Assembly (NCBI RefSeq): GCF_009834515.1
Contig: NZ_CP019426.1
Location: 4,701,501 to 4,765,500, forward strand
Source: Pseudomonas sp. R84
GTDB taxonomy: Bacteria; Pseudomonadota; Gammaproteobacteria; Pseudomonadales; Pseudomonadaceae
Direction of reading: 5' to 3'
Length of the DNA stretch: 64,000 nt
Each line of letters begins with the position of its first letter. Positions within the stretch are counted from its first letter, which is position 1. Of the stretch, positions 1 through 8,083 are shown piece after piece. The notes under the pieces were generated by a model that was not told the DNA's origin, made no database searches, and was given only the letters and a program-made list of their open reading frames with translations. The position numbers and the translations under genes were made by a program.

Positions 1-582
1 GCAACCGTCGATGACTTCACCGAGGTTGTGCGGCGGAATGTTGGTCGCCATGCCCACGGCGATACCGCTGGAGCCGTTGACCAGCAGGTTGGGAATACGG
101 GTCGGCATGACCGCCGGGATCATTTCGGTGCCGTCGTAGTTCGGCACCCAGTCCACGGTTTCCTTGTGCAGGTCAGCCAGCAGCTCGTGCGCCAGCTTGG
201 TCATGCGTACTTCGGTGTATCGCATGGCCGCAGCGTTGTCGCCGTCGACCGAACCGAAGTTGCCCTGACCGTCTACCAGCAGGTAGCGCAGGGAGAAAGG
301 CTGAGCCATACGAACGATGGTGTCGTACACGGCAGTGTCACCGTGCGGGTGATACTTACCGATCACGTCGCCGACAACACGGGCAGATTTCTTGTACGGC
401 TTGTTGAAGTCGTTGCCCAGCTCGCTCATCGCGAACAGTACGCGACGGTGCACGGGCTTGAGGCCATCGCGCGCATCCGGCAGTGCACGGCCGACGATCA
501 CGCTCATCGCGTAGTCGAGGTAGGACTGTTTCAGCTCGTCTTCGATATTGACCGGGAGGATTTCTTTGGCCAGTTCGCCCAT
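1..582 (-). CDS. gyrA: DNA gyrase subunit A (partial, N-terminal 194 residues)
   Basis: GyrA is the DNA-cleaving subunit of gyrase, which introduces negative supercoils. Only the first 194 codons are here; the gene runs off the left edge. The translated start is [19 protein letters not shown], followed by the winged-helix region. The catalytic tyrosine is Tyr122 in the [10 protein letters not shown] motif. The quinolone-resistance region reads [10 protein letters not shown] with Thr83 and Asp87, the unmutated Pseudomonas state. The ATG at 580-582 is preceded by an AAGGA ribosome site about 11 bases upstream. The neighbouring mtnA lies upstream on the same strand but is separated by about 435 bases with a REP pair, so gyrA probably has its own promoter. 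Confidence 0.98.
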   Translation of the reverse strand, partial: MGELAKEILPVNIEDELKQSYLDYAMSVIVGRALPDARDGLKPVHRRVLFAMSELGNDFNKPYKKSARVVGDVIGKYHPHGDTAVYDTIVRMAQPFSLRYLLVDGQGNFGSVDGDNAAAMRYTEVRMTKLAHELLADLHKETVDWVPNYDGTEMIPAVMPTRIPNLLVNGSSGIAVGMATNIPPHNLGEVIDGC

Positions 583-1018
583 GAGAAGCCTGATTCCTTT
601 TTCTGGTGAAACTTCGTCATATCCATGTGGGAGCAACGAAGCTCGTCGGGGCAGGCCGAGTGCCATGCGCCGACTTACGACAAATCAACAATCTGAAGAG
701 TGGATTTGCGCAGTAAAGACAGCTCCGTGGAGCTGCCTCGGAAAACGCCGGATGTTATCACAAAGGCCGCCACGCACCTATCCCCCTGATGCGCATGGAG
801 CATAGTTAGTTGACCGGTGACAGGCTTAACGGGGACGAGAGAGGCTCAGAGCTTCTTTGAATGCAGAAATGGGGCTCGGTTTAGCGATGTTTATTGACAT
901 TTAGGGGCACAAACACCTGTAGGAGGTGCCGAAGGCTGCGATCTTTTGATCCTGACCTGTAAAAAGCAAGATCAAAAGATCGCAGCCTTCGGCAGCTCCT
1001 ACATTGAGCAGGCCAGCA
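583..1018. other. Intergenic region upstream of gyrA
   Basis: No gene is supported in this 436-base space between gyrA and mtnA. It must hold the gyrA promoter (minus strand), but I cannot name the -35/-10 boxes with confidence. A short perfect hairpin, CAGCTCC-GT-GGAGCTG, lies at 720-735. The far side (919-1003) is a REP pair. A short plus-strand open frame at 548-805 has no family resemblance and is probably chance. Confidence 0.6.
919..1003. repeat. REP inverted pair (GTAGGAGCTGCC type)
   Basis: Two arms of the Pseudomonas REP type face each other: 919-951 and 970-1003, each carrying the core GGCTGCGATCTTTTGATC or its complement, separated by about 18 bases. The same family recurs at 4979-5052 and, altered, at 37209-37290. 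The pair lies just beyond the stop codon of mtnA and may act as a transcript-end stabiliser. Confidence 0.85.
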
Positions 1019-2095
1019 TCAATGCAGGCGTTTGCGGCACATCAACTGGGCCATTTTCGCGGTGTCCGGGCGCTCGACAATGCCTTTTTCGGTAACGATC
1101 GCGTCAATGAGATCCGCCGGCGTCACGTCAAACACCGGGTTGAACGCTTCAACGTCCGCACCGACCCGCTTGCCGCCGACTTCCAGCAACTCGGCACCAT
1201 CACGTTCTTCGATCGGGATGTCGTCACCGCTGGCCAGATTCATGTCGATGGTCGAACTCGGCGCCACCACCATGAAACGCACGCCGTGGTGCATGGCGTT
1301 GACTGCCAGTTGATAGGTGCCGATCTTGTTTGCCACGTCACCGTTGGCGGTGATGCGATCCGCACCGACGATCACCCAGGTCACACCCTTGGTTTTCATG
1401 ATGTGCGCAGCGGCGGAGTCGGCATTCAGCGTCACCGGGATACCTTCGTTGGCGAGCTCCCACGCAGTCAGGCGCGAGCCCTGCAGCCATGGACGGGTTT
1501 CGTCGGCATAAACACGTTCGACCATGCCTTCCAGATAAGCCGCACGAATCACCCCCAGCGCCGTGCCGAAACCGCCAGTGGCCAGCGCGCCTGTATTGCA
1601 GTGGGTCAGAATCGCCTGAGCATTGCCCTGGTGCTTGCGAATCAGGTCCACACCCAGTTGCGCCATGGTCAGGTTGGCTTCGCGGTCGCTTTCGTGAATG
1701 GCGATGGCTTCGGCCTCCAGCGCCGCCAGCGGATCGGCGTTTTCCTTCAGGCGGTCGAGGCGATCGTGCATGCGACCCAAGGCCCAGAACAGATTGACCG
1801 CTGTCGGACGAGAATCCGCCAGCAAGGCGAAATCCTCTTCCAGCGCCGCGTACCAGTCACCACCCTCAGCAATCCGCGTGCGCGCCGCGAGCACGATGCC
1901 ATAGGCCGCACTGATGCCGATGGCCGGTGCGCCACGCACCACCATCGAGCGAATCGCCTCGGCCACGCCAGCGGCGCTGGTGTAGGCAATCCAGGTTTCC
2001 TCGAACGGCAAAATACGCTGATCCAGCAGGTGCAGCGCGCCGTCTCGCCAATCGATGGCCTTCACTTTCTCCGCAGCCAACAGTCGATCGCGCAT
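1019..2095 (-). CDS. mtnA: S-methyl-5-thioribose-1-phosphate isomerase
   Basis: MtnA converts methylthioribose-1-phosphate to methylthioribulose-1-phosphate in the methionine salvage pathway; it is cytoplasmic. The 358-residue product begins [16 protein letters not shown] and matches the usual family length. The family's catalytic Cys is in [12 protein letters not shown] and the Asp in [13 protein letters not shown]. The open frame extends 26 codons further upstream, but the MRDRL start is the one typical of pseudomonads; its ribosome site is weak. The gene is divergent from mtaD. In Pseudomonas, methylthioadenosine is deaminated to methylthioinosine (MtaD), phosphorolysed elsewhere, and the product then enters MtnA, so the two neighbours work in one pathway. 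Confidence 0.95.
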   Translation of the reverse strand: MRDRLLAAEKVKAIDWRDGALHLLDQRILPFEETWIAYTSAAGVAEAIRSMVVRGAPAIGISAAYGIVLAARTRIAEGGDWYAALEEDFALLADSRPTAVNLFWALGRMHDRLDRLKENADPLAALEAEAIAIHESDREANLTMAQLGVDLIRKHQGNAQAILTHCNTGALATGGFGTALGVIRAAYLEGMVERVYADETRPWLQGSRLTAWELANEGIPVTLNADSAAAHIMKTKGVTWVIVGADRITANGDVANKIGTYQLAVNAMHHGVRFMVVAPSSTIDMNLASGDDIPIEERDGAELLEVGGKRVGADVEAFNPVFDVTPADLIDAIVTEKGIVERPDTAKMAQLMCRKRLH

Positions 2096-2203
2096 CCCAC
2101 ACCCCGCACTCATGAACAAAAGCCGCCGATTATAGCGATCCCCCCGCGAAGACGCTCGGGTATACTTCGCCATCCTTTACAAAAGCACTGGAACCGACCC
2201 TCG

Positions 2204-3538
2204 ATGCCGAAACCTGCCATTGCGCTCGACTTATTATTGCTGCCGACCTGGCTGGTACCCGTCGAACCTGCAGGCGTTGTGCTCAAAGAGCACGGCCTGG
2301 GCATCCGCGACGGTCGCATCGTGTTTATCGGCCCGCGCGCCGAAGCATTGAAGTGTAACGCCACGGAAATCCGCGAACTGCCGGATGTGCTGCTCGCCCC
2401 CGGCCTGATCAACGCTCATGGTCACGCGGCGATGACACTGTTCCGTGGCCTGGCCGATGATCTGCCGCTGATGACCTGGCTGGAAAACCACATCTGGCCG
2501 GCCGAGGCCAAATGGGTCGATGAAGCTTTCGTCCGTGACGGCACCGATCTGGCCATTGCCGAGCAGATCAAGGGCGGCATCACTTGCTTCTCGGACATGT
2601 ATTTCTTTCCGAAAGTCGCCAGCGAACGCGTGCATAACAGCGGCATTCGCGCGCAAATCGCGATTCCGATCCTTGATTTCCCGATTCCGGGCGCCAGCAG
2701 TGCAGATGAAGCCATTCGTCAGGGCGTCGAGTTGTTCGGCGACTTGAAGCATCACGAACGGATCAAGATCACCTTTGGCCCTCATGCACCGTACACCGTC
2801 GGCGACGAGAACCTGGAGAAAATCCGCGTGATTGCCGAGGAACTGGACGCCTCGATCCACATGCACGTTCACGAAACCGCGTTCGAAGTTCAGCAGTCAC
2901 TGGAGCAGCGCGGCGAACGTCCGCTGGCGCGCCTCGGCCGCCTCGGTCTGCTCGGCCCGCGCTTCCAGGCCGTGCACATGACTCAGATCAGCGAGGATGA
3001 CCTGGCGTTGCTGGTAGAAAGCAACACCAGCGTGATTCATTGCCCGGAATCCAACCTGAAACTCGCCAGCGGCTTCTGCCCGGTCGAGCGTTTGTGGCAG
3101 GCTGGGGTGAATGTCGCGGTCGGCACCGATGGCGCCGCCAGCAATAACGATCTGGATCTACTCGGCGAAACCCGCACCGCCGCCCTGCTGGCCAAAGCCG
3201 TCGCCGGCTCCGCCACCGCGCTGGACGCTCATCGGGCACTGCGCATGGCCACCCTGAATGGCGCGCGCGCACTGGGGATCGAGACGCAAGTCGGTTCACT
3301 GGAAATAGGCAAAGCCGCCGACATCGTCGCTTTCGACCTGTCCGGCCTGGCGCAGCAACCGGTGTACGACCCGGTTTCGCAGCTTATCTATGCCACCGGT
3401 CGCGATTGCGTGAAACACCTGTGGGTCGCCGGCAAACAACTGCTCGACGACCGCCGCCTGACACGACTGGACGAAGAGCAACTGGGCGCCACTGCCCGGG
3501 CCTGGGGCCAGCGCATCAGCGGCCACACCGAATCGTAA
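2204..3538 (+). CDS. mtaD: 5'-methylthioadenosine / S-adenosylhomocysteine deaminase (TRZ/ATZ amidohydrolase)
   Basis: This metal-dependent amidohydrolase deaminates methylthioadenosine to methylthioinosine in the pseudomonad methionine salvage route. The 444-residue protein begins [19 protein letters not shown]. The metal ligands are visible: HxH in INAHGHAAM, His in [10 protein letters not shown], His in QAVHMTQIS and Asp in [12 protein letters not shown]. The open frame extends far upstream (to 1004) antisense to mtnA, but that extension is a shadow of mtnA and the family starts at 2204. It is divergent from mtnA, with only about 108 bases for both promoters. Downstream, ubiG follows after 57 bases on the same strand. 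Confidence 0.95.
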   Translation: MPKPAIALDLLLLPTWLVPVEPAGVVLKEHGLGIRDGRIVFIGPRAEALKCNATEIRELPDVLLAPGLINAHGHAAMTLFRGLADDLPLMTWLENHIWPAEAKWVDEAFVRDGTDLAIAEQIKGGITCFSDMYFFPKVASERVHNSGIRAQIAIPILDFPIPGASSADEAIRQGVELFGDLKHHERIKITFGPHAPYTVGDENLEKIRVIAEELDASIHMHVHETAFEVQQSLEQRGERPLARLGRLGLLGPRFQAVHMTQISEDDLALLVESNTSVIHCPESNLKLASGFCPVERLWQAGVNVAVGTDGAASNNDLDLLGETRTAALLAKAVAGSATALDAHRALRMATLNGARALGIETQVGSLEIGKAADIVAFDLSGLAQQPVYDPVSQLIYATGRDCVKHLWVAGKQLLDDRRLTRLDEEQLGATARAWGQRISGHTES

Positions 3539-3595
3539 ACGCCCGGGCGCAAACGCCTGGGCTACAGCCTTTTTTCAAGTTTCAGAGGATTTAAC

Positions 3596-4294
3596 ATGAG
3601 CAACGTCGACCACGCCGAAATCGCCAAATTCGAAGCCCTGGCCCATCGCTGGTGGGACCGCGAAAGCGAATTCAAACCACTGCACGACATCAACCCGCTG
3701 CGGGTCAACTGGATTGACGAGCGGGTCAATCTGGCCGGCAAGAAAGTCCTCGACGTCGGTTGCGGCGGCGGCATCCTCAGCGAAGCCATGGCCCAGCGTG
3801 GCGCCACCGTAATGGGCATCGACATGGGCGAAGCGCCACTGGCAGTCGCGCAACTGCATCAGCTGGAATCCGGCGTCAGCGTCGAATACCGCCAGATCAC
3901 CGCCGAAGCCCTGGCCGAAGAAATGCCCGAGCAGTTCGACGTGGTGACCTGTCTGGAAATGCTTGAGCACGTACCTGATCCATCGTCGGTGATCCGCGCC
4001 TGCTTCCGCATGGTCAAGCCCGGCGGCCAGGTGTTCTTCTCGACCATCAACCGCAACCCGAAGGCGTACCTGTTCGCCATCATCGGCGCCGAATACATCA
4101 TGAAGCTGCTGCCGCGCGGCACCCATGACTTCAAGAAATTCATTCGCCCGTCCGAGCTGGGCGCCTGGAGCCGCATGGCCGGCCTGACCGTCAAGGACAT
4201 CATCGGCCTGACCTACAACCCGCTGACCAAGCACTACAAACTGGCCAACGACGTTGACGTCAACTACATGATCCAGACCCTGCGCGAGGAATAA
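3596..4294 (+). CDS. ubiG: Ubiquinone biosynthesis O-methyltransferase
   Basis: UbiG catalyses both O-methylation steps in ubiquinone biosynthesis using S-adenosylmethionine. The 232-residue protein has the SAM-binding motif [14 protein letters not shown] at about residue 50, an acidic post-motif (GIDMGEAPL), and the family segment [14 protein letters not shown]. Length and N-terminus ([20 protein letters not shown]) are typical. AGAGGATTTAAC precedes the ATG, a good ribosome site. The gene is followed after four bases by mupP, a spacing that implies one transcript. Confidence 0.97.
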   Translation: MSNVDHAEIAKFEALAHRWWDRESEFKPLHDINPLRVNWIDERVNLAGKKVLDVGCGGGILSEAMAQRGATVMGIDMGEAPLAVAQLHQLESGVSVEYRQITAEALAEEMPEQFDVVTCLEMLEHVPDPSSVIRACFRMVKPGGQVFFSTINRNPKAYLFAIIGAEYIMKLLPRGTHDFKKFIRPSELGAWSRMAGLTVKDIIGLTYNPLTKHYKLANDVDVNYMIQTLREE

Positions 4295-4298
4295 GCCG

Positions 4299-4970
4299 AT
4301 GGCCATCAGAGCAGTTCTTTTCGACATGGACGGCACCCTGCTCGACACGGCGCCGGACTTCATCGCCATCTGTCAGGCGATGCGCGCGGATCGCGGCTTG
4401 CCGCCGATCAACGACAAGCACATCCGCGACGAGATTTCCGGCGGCGCCAAGGCCATGGTCGCGGTGACGTTCTCGATGGACCCGGAGTCGCCGGGCTTCG
4501 AAGAACTGCGTCTGGAGTTCCTCGAGCGCTATCTGGTCGGTTGCGCCGTACACAGCAAGCTGTTCGACGGCATGGGCGAACTGCTCGCCGACATCGAGAA
4601 GGCCAACCTGATCTGGGGCGTGGTGACCAACAAGCCGTTGCGCTTTGCCGAGCCGATCATGCAACAGTTGGGACTGTCCGAGCGTTCGGCGCTGCTGATC
4701 TGCCCGGATCACGTGAAAAACAGCAAGCCGGATCCGGAGCCGTTGATCCTTGCATGCAAAATGCTTGATCTGGATCCGGCGACGGTTCTGTTTGTCGGCG
4801 ATGATCTGCGCGATATCGAATCGGGGCGCGATGCCGGTACGAAAACGGCGGCGGTGACATTTGGCTACATTCACCCGGACGACAACCCGCGGCATTGGGG
4901 CGCGGACGTGGTGGTGGACCATCCGTCGGAGTTGCGCAAGGTGCTCGATAGCGCGCTTTGCAGCTGCTGA
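4299..4970 (+). CDS. mupP: N-acetylmuramic acid 6-phosphate phosphatase MupP (HAD family)
   Basis: MupP dephosphorylates N-acetylmuramate 6-phosphate in the pseudomonad cell-wall recycling route that bypasses de novo UDP-MurNAc synthesis and confers intrinsic fosfomycin tolerance. HAD motif I is [10 protein letters not shown] near the N-terminus; motif II is VVTNKP; motif III is the Lys of KNSKPDPEP; motif IV is FVGDDLRD. The 223-residue length and the ubiG-mupP-SDR order match the P. aeruginosa locus in which MupP was characterised. The closest alternative is phosphoglycolate phosphatase, the older annotation for this family. Confidence 0.9.
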   Translation: MAIRAVLFDMDGTLLDTAPDFIAICQAMRADRGLPPINDKHIRDEISGGAKAMVAVTFSMDPESPGFEELRLEFLERYLVGCAVHSKLFDGMGELLADIEKANLIWGVVTNKPLRFAEPIMQQLGLSERSALLICPDHVKNSKPDPEPLILACKMLDLDPATVLFVGDDLRDIESGRDAGTKTAAVTFGYIHPDDNPRHWGADVVVDHPSELRKVLDSALCSC

Positions 4971-4978
4971 TCAACGTC

Positions 4979-5052
4979 AAAAGATCGCAGCCTGCGGCAG
5001 CTCCTCCAGAACAGTGATCATTTGTAGGAGCTGCCGCAGGCTGCGATCTTTT
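4979..5052. repeat. REP inverted pair (GTAGGAGCTGCC type)
   Basis: Arms 4979-5006 and 5026-5052 are near-perfect reverse complements with core CTGCCGCAGGCTGCGATC. They fill the space between mupP and the SDR gene and may form a transcript-protecting hairpin inside the operon. Confidence 0.85.
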
Positions 5053-5078
5053 AGCTATTAATGGATTGTGAGGTTTTT

Positions 5079-5819
5079 ATGTTTGATTATTCCGCTCGTC
5101 CCGAATTGCTCAAGGATCGGGTCATTCTGGTCACCGGTGCCGGTCGTGGCATTGGCGCGGCTGCGGCGAAAACCTACGCCGCCCATGGCGCTACGGTATT
5201 GCTGCTGGGCAAGACCGAGGCCAATCTGGCGCAGGTGTATGACGAGATCGAAGCTGCCGGGCATCCGCAACCGGCGGTGATTCCGTTCAACCTGGAAACC
5301 GCCCTGCCCCATCAGTACGATGAACTGGCCGCGATGATCGAGACCGAGTTCGGCCACCTCGACGGTTTGCTGCACAACGCTTCGATCATCGGCCCACGCA
5401 CGCCGATCGAGCAGTTGTCCGGCGAAAACTTCATGCGCGTCATGCAGGTCAACGTCAACGCCATGTTCATGCTGACCAGCACCCTGCTGCCGCTGCTCAA
5501 GCTGTCACAAGACGCCTCGGTGGTGTTCACCTCCAGCAGCGTCGGCCGCAAGGGTCGGGCGTACTGGGGCGCCTATGGCGTGTCGAAGTTCGCCACCGAA
5601 GGCCTGATGCAAACCCTGGCCGATGAAGTTGACGGTGTGGCGCCAGTTCGCTCCAACAGCATCAACCCGGGCGGCACCCGCACCAGCATGCGCGCACAAG
5701 CCTATCCGGGCGAAAACCCGCTGAACAATCCGACACCGGAAGAAATCATGCCGGTCTACCTGTACCTGATGGGCCCGGACAGCACCGGCATCAACGGTCA
5801 GGCGTTCAACGCGCAATAA
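5079..5819 (+). CDS. YciK-like short-chain dehydrogenase/reductase
   Basis: An NAD(P)-dependent oxidoreductase of the SDR family, closest to the YciK group; its substrate is unknown. The 246-residue product has the cofactor motif TGAGRGIGAAAA and the catalytic YGVSK (YxxxK) with an upstream Ser in FTSSSVGR. The usual NNAG is HNAS here, as is common in this subgroup. I chose the ATG at 5079 (MFDYSARPELL), the start conserved in pseudomonad relatives, rather than the in-frame ATG at 5061; a GTGAGG ribosome site lies before it. It follows mupP in the same conserved cluster, separated by a REP pair. Confidence 0.9.
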   Translation: MFDYSARPELLKDRVILVTGAGRGIGAAAAKTYAAHGATVLLLGKTEANLAQVYDEIEAAGHPQPAVIPFNLETALPHQYDELAAMIETEFGHLDGLLHNASIIGPRTPIEQLSGENFMRVMQVNVNAMFMLTSTLLPLLKLSQDASVVFTSSSVGRKGRAYWGAYGVSKFATEGLMQTLADEVDGVAPVRSNSINPGGTRTSMRAQAYPGENPLNNPTPEEIMPVYLYLMGPDSTGINGQAFNAQ

Positions 5820-6180
5820 CTGCCATACGTCGCATTTGTTGCCGCGGCAGATTCCTGTCGCGGCATGCATTTGCCGCCCGAGAGCGTCACAATCCAGTCA
5901 ATTTTCCAGCACCCACCTCCCACCTTCAAAGCCAACCCATTGATTGCAAACGGTTTAAATAAAACCGAACCGAATGGCACGACTTTCGCTCTAATTTCCC
6001 TCAAAGCAAGCCGCGTGAAGGCAATGGGGCGAAGCCGATTTCGATAGCTGACTAATCGTCATCCGGCAGACTAGACTTACGCCAAACGTCCTACGGGACT
6101 GATGGATCAGTATGACGCGCAGCCCATAGCCGCTCTCACCCAGCCTGTAAGACGGACTTACCGCTAAGGGTTCACGCCAT
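5820..6180. other. Intergenic region with hairpin, upstream of GGDEF gene
   Basis: This 361-base space holds no convincing gene. Just after the SDR stop, 5840-5865 folds into an 11-bp GC-rich hairpin (TGCCGCGGCAG / CTGTCGCGGCA with one G-T pair) without a T run, so it is only terminator-like. The rest should contain the promoter and a long leader for the GGDEF gene at 6181. I see no known riboswitch. Confidence 0.5.
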
Positions 6181-7107
6181 ATGAAATCACCCTCCCAGAC
6201 CAATGCAATTGACTTTGACAGTGCCAAATTGCAACGCCTGGGCTTTGGTCAACTGCCTCCCCTTCTGGAGCGACCGGCCAGCCTGGCGCAATTGCGCCAG
6301 CAAATGAGCCTGCAACTGCAGACCAGCCTTGAGCCGCAACGCATCCTCGGTCTGTTTTTCCGCGAAGTTCAGCGCCTTGTGCCGCTGGACGCGCTCAGTT
6401 ACGTGCACCAGGGCAGCGATTTGCGCCTGGAGTTCGGCACCCGCGGCCACCATTCGATCAGCTATAGCCTCAGTCACGAAGGCGAGCACATGGGTGAACT
6501 GATATTCCGCCGCAATCAGCGCTTCAACGAACAGGACCAGGGCAACCTTGAATCGCTGTTGTCGTCGCTGCTGTACCCGATGCGCAATGCTTTGCTCTAC
6601 CGCGCCGCCACACAGAGCGCCCTGCGTGATCCGTTGACCGGCGCCGGCAACCGTATCGCCATGGAGCAGACCTTGCAGCGCGAGATCGACATGTCGCGTC
6701 GGCATGTGCAGCCGCTCTCGGTGCTGATGCTCGACATCGATCACTTCAAACGGGTCAACGACAGCCATGGTCACAGCGCCGGCGATGACGTACTAAAAGC
6801 CATCGCCGCGACCATCAAGGCGCAACTGCGCAACGTCGACATGGTGTTTCGTTACGGTGGTGAAGAGTTTTTGGTGCTGCTGTCCAATACCAGCCGGGAT
6901 GCGGCGGCAATGGTCGGCGAACGTCTGCGTTATGCGACGCAGGCAGCGGAATACTATGCGGATGGGCAGTTGATCGAATTGACTGTGAGCCTGGGATGTT
7001 CGACGTTGTTGCCGGGCGAATCGGCCGACAGCTTGCTGCGCCGCGCTGACAGTGCGTTGTATGTGGCCAAGCGTGAAGGTCGCAACCGGTTGGCGATGGC
7101 GGGCTAA
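6181..7107 (+). CDS. GGDEF-domain diguanylate cyclase
   Basis: Predicted to make the second messenger cyclic di-GMP from GTP. The 308-residue protein has no membrane segment; residues 1-140 form an uncharacterised sensory region of GAF-like length, and residues 150-308 are the GGDEF domain. The active-site motif is RYGGEEFLVLL, a catalytically competent form. An inhibitory I-site (RxxD) is present exactly five residues upstream as RNVD, so product feedback inhibition is expected. The opening DPLTGAGNR segment is typical of GGDEF domains. It is monocistronic, with a REP pair beyond the stop. Confidence 0.93.
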   Translation: MKSPSQTNAIDFDSAKLQRLGFGQLPPLLERPASLAQLRQQMSLQLQTSLEPQRILGLFFREVQRLVPLDALSYVHQGSDLRLEFGTRGHHSISYSLSHEGEHMGELIFRRNQRFNEQDQGNLESLLSSLLYPMRNALLYRAATQSALRDPLTGAGNRIAMEQTLQREIDMSRRHVQPLSVLMLDIDHFKRVNDSHGHSAGDDVLKAIAATIKAQLRNVDMVFRYGGEEFLVLLSNTSRDAAAMVGERLRYATQAAEYYADGQLIELTVSLGCSTLLPGESADSLLRRADSALYVAKREGRNRLAMAG

Positions 7108-7131
7108 GGCTTTCCAACCAACACAAAACAG

Positions 7132-7220
7132 TGTGGGAGCGAGCCTGCTCGCGAATGCAATCTGACATTCAACCATGAGTTGACTGACGGACCGCTTTCG
7201 CGAGCAGGCTCGCTCCCACA
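7132..7220. repeat. REP inverted pair (TGTGGGAGCGAGCC type)
   Basis: Two perfect 24-base arms (7132-7155 and 7197-7220) are reverse complements: core GGGAGCGAGCCTGCTCGCG. They lie between the convergent GGDEF gene and undA and could serve both transcripts as a stabilising or terminating structure. Confidence 0.9.
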
Positions 7221-7242
7221 TTGGTTTTGCGATAAGCCGAAA

Positions 7243-8037
7243 TCAGCTCTCGACTACGGCCCTGCGCTCTCGGTTGACCAACAAGCGTTCCGACGTCTCA
7301 AGCTGCATACAACGCTCCAGAAACAGATACATGTAGTCGTAGCTCTTGCACACAGCCTGACGCAGTTCGGTTTGCAATGCCTTGCTCGGGTTCATCCCGG
7401 CCAGGGTGCAGATGATTTCCAGCGCTTCCCAAGGGTGAGCATCGTCGTACTGGGCATGCATCTTCAACCACTTCATCGCGCGCTTGCGATCCTCTTCGGG
7501 AAACGCTGCGGCGTACACGCCGGTGGAGCAGACCAGCGCCGACCACTCCCCGGTCGCGCCTTCGATGGCATAGTTGGTAGCGGCGATGGCCACAATCAGT
7601 GAGTCGGCTGAACTGGTGTGCCAGCACCAATGACTCAAGGCATGCAGTTCCGGCGGCACTTGCTGGGCCTGAAGGTCTTCCAGACTGACGCCATGGGCAC
7701 GACTCCAATGCACCCAGTAATCGGCGTGATTGAGTTCAACGCGGATATTGCGCATCAGCCAGCGCCGCGCCATGTCTTCGCCCGGGTGACGGGCAAATCT
7801 GGTTTTGGTGAGGTTCTGCGCCATGTACAACGCAAACTGCTCAACCACCGGCCAGCCCCCGATCAGGTACTGACGCATGGTTCTGGCGCTGAGTTTGTTA
7901 TCACGCATGCGCAGGTAAAGTTCATGTTCGACAACCCGGCGCTTGCTCTCGCTGCAATCCTCAATGAGCTGTTGTGCCCATTCTGGATAACTTGCAGCTT
8001 CCATGAGTGGTCCGGTTCGGTTGAATGTGTCGATCAC
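7243..8037 (-). CDS. undA: UndA, nonheme iron 1-undecene synthase (medium-chain fatty acid decarboxylase)
   Basis: UndA converts lauric acid to the volatile 1-undecene by oxygen-dependent oxidative decarboxylation. The 264-residue protein belongs to the TenA/heme-oxygenase-like fold. With a GTG start at 8037, the iron ligands reported for Pseudomonas UndA fall at exactly the published numbers: Glu101 and His104 in RVELNHADYW, Glu159 in NYAIEGATGEW, His194 in KMHAQYDDAH; the same segment adds Asp198 and His201 for a second iron. The GTG is preceded by a strong AAAAGGAGCC ribosome site, which decides the start over longer upstream frames. It lies 46 bases downstream of the GGDEF-EAL gene on the same strand, so the two may be co-transcribed. 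Confidence 0.9.
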   Translation of the reverse strand: MIDTFNRTGPLMEAASYPEWAQQLIEDCSESKRRVVEHELYLRMRDNKLSARTMRQYLIGGWPVVEQFALYMAQNLTKTRFARHPGEDMARRWLMRNIRVELNHADYWVHWSRAHGVSLEDLQAQQVPPELHALSHWCWHTSSADSLIVAIAATNYAIEGATGEWSALVCSTGVYAAAFPEEDRKRAMKWLKMHAQYDDAHPWEALEIICTLAGMNPSKALQTELRQAVCKSYDYMYLFLERCMQLETSERLLVNRERRAVVES

Positions 8038-8083
8038 TGTTCGGCTCCTTTTGATTTGTGATTGTAAGGATCGGCGAGAGACT

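Noticed and set aside
28..609. 193-residue plus-strand open frame at the left edge
   Set aside because: It is antisense to gyrA, which is unmistakable on the minus strand with Tyr122 and the QRDR motif.
1004..2203. 400-residue N-terminal extension of mtaD
   Set aside because: It is antisense to mtnA and has no family match; the amidohydrolase family begins at 2204.
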